DNA of 64,000 nucleotides from Punica granatum (Eukaryota; Streptophyta; Magnoliopsida; Myrtales; Lythraceae), in assembly GCF_007655135.1 (NCBI RefSeq), contig NC_045134.1:13660982-13724981 (forward strand), in the 5' to 3' direction. The notes under the pieces were generated by a model. It was not told the DNA's origin and searched no databases. It saw only the letters and a program-made list of their open reading frames with translations. Shown here piece after piece: positions 61,157 through 64,000 of this stretch (its first letter is position 1; each line of letters begins with the position of its first letter). The position numbers and the translations under genes are program-made.

Positions 61157-61738
61157 ACTACAAACATTCCTAGGCCAGTATACTCTGTCCAAAACATAGA
61201 TGAAACTGAGTCTTCGCCGCCATCACCAACATATTCGTCCATAACCAATAGTACCAGAATCAATCCTAATTCTGAGATCTATATGATAGAAAAACCCTTC
61301 ACATTAGCATCTGCCAGCCTTAGAAAAGATTTCTGCTCAAAAGAAAATGAAAGTAGGAGGAATTGGTTACATGATGTCTTTTTAGAAAAATACGTTAAGA
61401 CAATAATGCAAAAACAGTGGATAGAATTTATGAAAGAAAATATGATAAACATTCTATTTTGGGATTGGTTTGGCCAGTTCTTCATGGAAGAAAAAGCCAT
61501 AAAATTCACTGAAAAAACCTTAACTTGGAAACTACCCTTCAACAAAGTCATAGTTTCCTCAAAACCTCCACCAAAACATGTAGAGCCAACCGAGCCTAAG
61601 CAAACAAAAAACCTTAGGCTACTCAACATGATGATTAGGAACACCTGTGCCTTAGAGCAAGAAAAAAAAGGGAAAGAGAAAGAAAACAAACTGAGTCGGA
61701 ACTTTGTCAAAAACTCCATGAGTTACAAAAAGAAGTAA
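61157..61738 (+). pseudogene. Middle part of caulimovirid ORF1
   Basis: Beyond the nested LTR, the frame is the same register as the movement-protein part and runs to a TAA at 61736-61738. It is Lys/Glu-rich, includes WLHDVFLEKYV and WDWFGQFFMEEKAI, and ends in a basic stretch. This is where the capsid region is expected. No CCHC zinc-knuckle was seen. The downstream protease lies in another frame, so a frameshift occurs near 61740. Confidence 0.6.
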
Positions 61739-61761
61739 GGACTCTATAAAATGAAGAAAAG

Positions 61762-62112
61762 ATGGTTCAGACTTTGGAAGGTATTGAACCCAAACATGAG
61801 AATAAAGGACAGGAATTCACATTCCAAAAATACCTCTTAAAACCTACAATAAGTGTTCAAGACTTCCGGTTGGAAGTAACTGCCATGTTGGATACAAGTG
61901 CAGACGCAAATTGTGTGAGGGAGGGATTAATTCCTTTAAAATACTGTGAGAAAACTCAAAAATCATTACGGTCTGCAAGTAGTGATAAACTGCAAATCAA
62001 ATACAAAATTGAAGAAGCTGAAGTAAAAAATGAAGATTCAACATATAAAACTGGATTCCTAGTCATAAAAGACTTAAAACATGAAGTCATACTAGGAACA
62101 CCATTTATCTAG
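61762..62112 (+). pseudogene. Aspartic protease region, altered active site
   Basis: The segment TAMLDTSADANCVREG corresponds to the retropepsin active-site loop, where D-T/S-G is expected; here the glycine is replaced by Ser. LKHEVILGTPFI near the end is the expected second conserved motif. A TAG at 62110-62112 ends the frame, and 62113-62463 is frameshifted debris that still includes a viral-like segment at 62156-62344. Confidence 0.7.
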
Positions 62113-62463
62113 CTCATTAAACCCTTCCTTTTTCACCAACTCAGGTATAAAAACGGTGTATTTAGGAAGCAAAACAATATTTCTGTTCATCACAAAGCCC
62201 GTAACTAGGAATCTGGACATGATTCAGGCGGTTGAAAGGCAAATTGAATGGATAAAAGATGAGATATCTTTTGAAAAGGTTGAAAATCTGCTCCAAAAAC
62301 CAGATTTGAAACAAAAAATTCAAAACCTCAACAGCCTGATATAGCAATCAGTCTGTGGAGAAACACCAAATGCTTTCTGGGGTAGAAAGCAACATGTCAT
62401 TGATTTACCTTACGAAAAGGATTTCAATGAAAAAAAATCCCAACAAAGGCAAGACCCATTCAA

Positions 62464-63729
62464 ATGAATCAGGAGTTAGAAAAACACTGTAAAAAGGAAA
62501 TACATGAACTCCTAGACAAAAAATTGATTAGACCTAGCAAATCTCCTTGGAGTTGTTCAGCCTTCTATGTGAACAAAAATGCTGAACTTGAAAGAGGAGT
62601 CCCTAGGTTAGTAATCAATTATAAACCCTTGAACCAAGCCTTACGGTGGATTAGGTACCCAATACCTAACAAAAAAGATTTGCTTCAAAAACTTCATGGT
62701 TCAAAAATATTTTCAAAATTTGACATGAAGTCAGGCTTTTGGCAAATCCAAATCACAGAGAAGGACAAGTACAAAACTGCATTTACAGTTTCGTTTGAAT
62801 AGTTCGAATGGAACGTAATGCCATTTGGGCTCAAAAACGCCCCATCTGAATTCCAAAATATTATGAATGACATATTTGGTGCATACTCAGACTTCATAAT
62901 AGTATACATCGATGATATTCTCATATTTTCAAAAAATATTGATTCTCATTTCAAACATGTAAAATATTTCATGAGAATCGCATCAAAAAATGGCCTGACT
63001 ATGTCTTCGACAAAAGTCAGCATTTTTCAAACAAAAATTCGATGTTTAGGGCATCATATCAGCAAGGGCACCATAATCCCCATCAATAGGTCTATCCAGT
63101 TTGCTGATAAATTCCCCGACCAAATCCATGATAAAAAACAGCTACAGAGGTTCTTAGGAAGTTTTAATTATGTTTTAGACTTTTTTCTTGACCTAAGTAG
63201 ACTCTGTAAACTTCTCCATAACAGGTTGAAAAACTCTCCTCCTCCTTGGACTGAGGAACACTCAAAAATTGTGAAGCAAATCAAGTTTCAAATCAAATCA
63301 CTGCCTTGTTTACACTTGGCAGACCCAAATGCAAATAAAATTGTTGAAACAGATGCCTCTGAAGAAGGATACGGAGGGATCTTGAAACAATCAAAAGATG
63401 GAAAAGAGCAAATAGTCCAGTACACCTCTAAACACTGGAACTAAACCCAAAAGAATTACTCCACCATCAAAAAGGAAATTCTTTCTGTTTGTTTGTGCAT
63501 ATCAAAATTTCAATCTGATATATTAAATCAAATATTTTTACTTTGGATTGATTGCAAATTTGCAAAAGAGGTTTTCCAAAAGGATGTTCAAAACGTTGCA
63601 TCAAAACAAATTTTTGCTAGATGACAAGCAATCTTAAGCATCTTTGATTTTGATATAGAATTCATAAAAGTAGAGGCTAACAATCTCTCCGATTTCCTGA
63701 CAAGAGAAATCCTGCAGGTTCCACCATGA
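62464..63729 (+). pseudogene. Reverse transcriptase-RNase H region, with stop codons
   Basis: One frame carries RT from KEIHELLDKKLIRPSKSPW through RLVINYKPLNQ, then a TAG at 62800-62802, then MPFGLKNAPSEFQ, and the catalytic YIDDILIFS. After IRCLGHHISKG come the RNase H start ETDASEEGYGG and QYTSKHWN, with a TAA at 63442-63444. The rest of RNase H follows in the same frame with another stop near 63623, and the frame closes with TGA at 63727-63729. Catalytic motifs of RT look preserved, but the chain is broken. Confidence 0.8.
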
Positions 63730-64000
63730 ATATGAGGACTCGCTCCTCCAAAAAAGAGGCCTCAGCCTCAAAGCAGCTGGCTCCCAGCCAGTCAACCAAA
63801 AAAGAGGTTAATTCCTCAAAACAAGTGACTTCTAGCCAACCCTCCTTTGGGCAAATTACTGTTGATAGCCAAATCAAAACCTATCGTCAGACCCTCCAAC
63901 AGGAAATCGATAAGCAGGGAAACATGCAAACCTCGCCAAGTAAAATCCCTAAACCTCAAAAGAAGGATAAAGCTCTTGCTATAGAGCACATAAGTCCTCA
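63726..64000 (+). CDS. Second caulimovirid ORF, start only
   Basis: ATG at 63726 overlaps the ORF1 stop (ATGA arrangement). The frame stays open to the end of the window, about 91 codons. It begins MNMRTRSSKKEASASKQ and is rich in Ser, Lys, Gln and Thr. No domain was recognised. In florendovirus-like genomes a second ORF of unknown function follows ORF1. It continues beyond the window, so its completeness is unknown. Confidence 0.55.
   Translation, partial: MNMRTRSSKKEASASKQLAPSQSTKKEVNSSKQVTSSQPSFGQITVDSQIKTYRQTLQQEIDKQGNMQTSPSKIPKPQKKDKALAIEHISP

Larger units (their letters stand above)
58437..64000 (+). mobile_element. Endogenous caulimovirid copy, decayed and split by a solo LTR
   Basis: The plus strand carries the ordered genes of a plant pararetrovirus: a tRNA-Met primer site, a long leader, a movement protein, an aspartic protease, reverse transcriptase, RNase H, and a second ORF beginning at the window edge. 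Stop codons, frameshifts and a protease motif change show it is not functional as it stands. Domain order with a second ORF after RNase H resembles florendovirus-type sequences, but the genus is not certain. The left boundary is unclear; 58437 is placed at a TATA-rich stretch. The copy runs off the right end of the window. Confidence 0.8.

Overview
This window looks like a gene-poor, transposon-rich stretch of a eudicot plant nuclear genome. The evidence is plant-type GT/AG introns, plant-only gene families (WAT1-related/UMAMIT, plant GGCT2-type cyclotransferase), chromodomain Ty3 elements, PIF/hAT/Mutator-type MITEs, solo LTRs and an endogenous caulimovirid. The species cannot be named from the sequence alone.

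Three intact multi-exon genes were rebuilt by hand from splice sites and phase. (1) A HIRIP3/CHZ-type histone chaperone, + strand, 10901-15789, 9 exons, 496 aa. (2) A ChaC/GGCT2-type gamma-glutamylcyclotransferase, - strand, 22729-20846, 8 exons, 191 aa. (3) A WAT1-related EamA transporter, - strand, 35904-28602, 7 exons, 344 aa, whose introns are packed with non-autonomous transposons. A broken DA1-like LIM-domain gene lies at about 48100-47520 on the - strand. The three genes do not form a pathway and show no operon-like logic.

The rest is mobile DNA. 851-3273: a gag-only LTR retrotransposon on the - strand. 8967-9453: a small solo LTR. 16804-17155: a PIF/Harbinger-type MITE with TTA duplication. 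24077-27145 and 41794-44966: two related solo LTRs of about 3.1 kb, each with a perfect 5-bp target duplication. 30344-31798 and 38371-39190: long fold-back elements with 11-bp and 10-bp target duplications, Mutator-like. 32496-33003: a hAT-type MITE containing a tRNA-like segment. 48142-53304: a damaged Reina-like chromovirus with 330-bp LTRs. About 58.6-64.0 kb: a decayed endogenous caulimovirid (movement protein, protease, reverse transcriptase, RNase H, start of a second ORF), itself split by a 660-bp solo LTR that shares both ends with the 3.1-kb LTRs. The longer stretches between these are AT-rich and show no supportable genes.

No clear previously undescribed system was found. The most interesting points are: an intron-preserving domain duplication inside the histone chaperone gene; the gag-only element that keeps its priming site; the family of TGTCAGCA-type LTR ends, which also appears inside a fold-back element and inside the viral copy; the near-perfect long hairpins; and the nested solo LTR at an exactly definable site in the caulimovirid reading frame.
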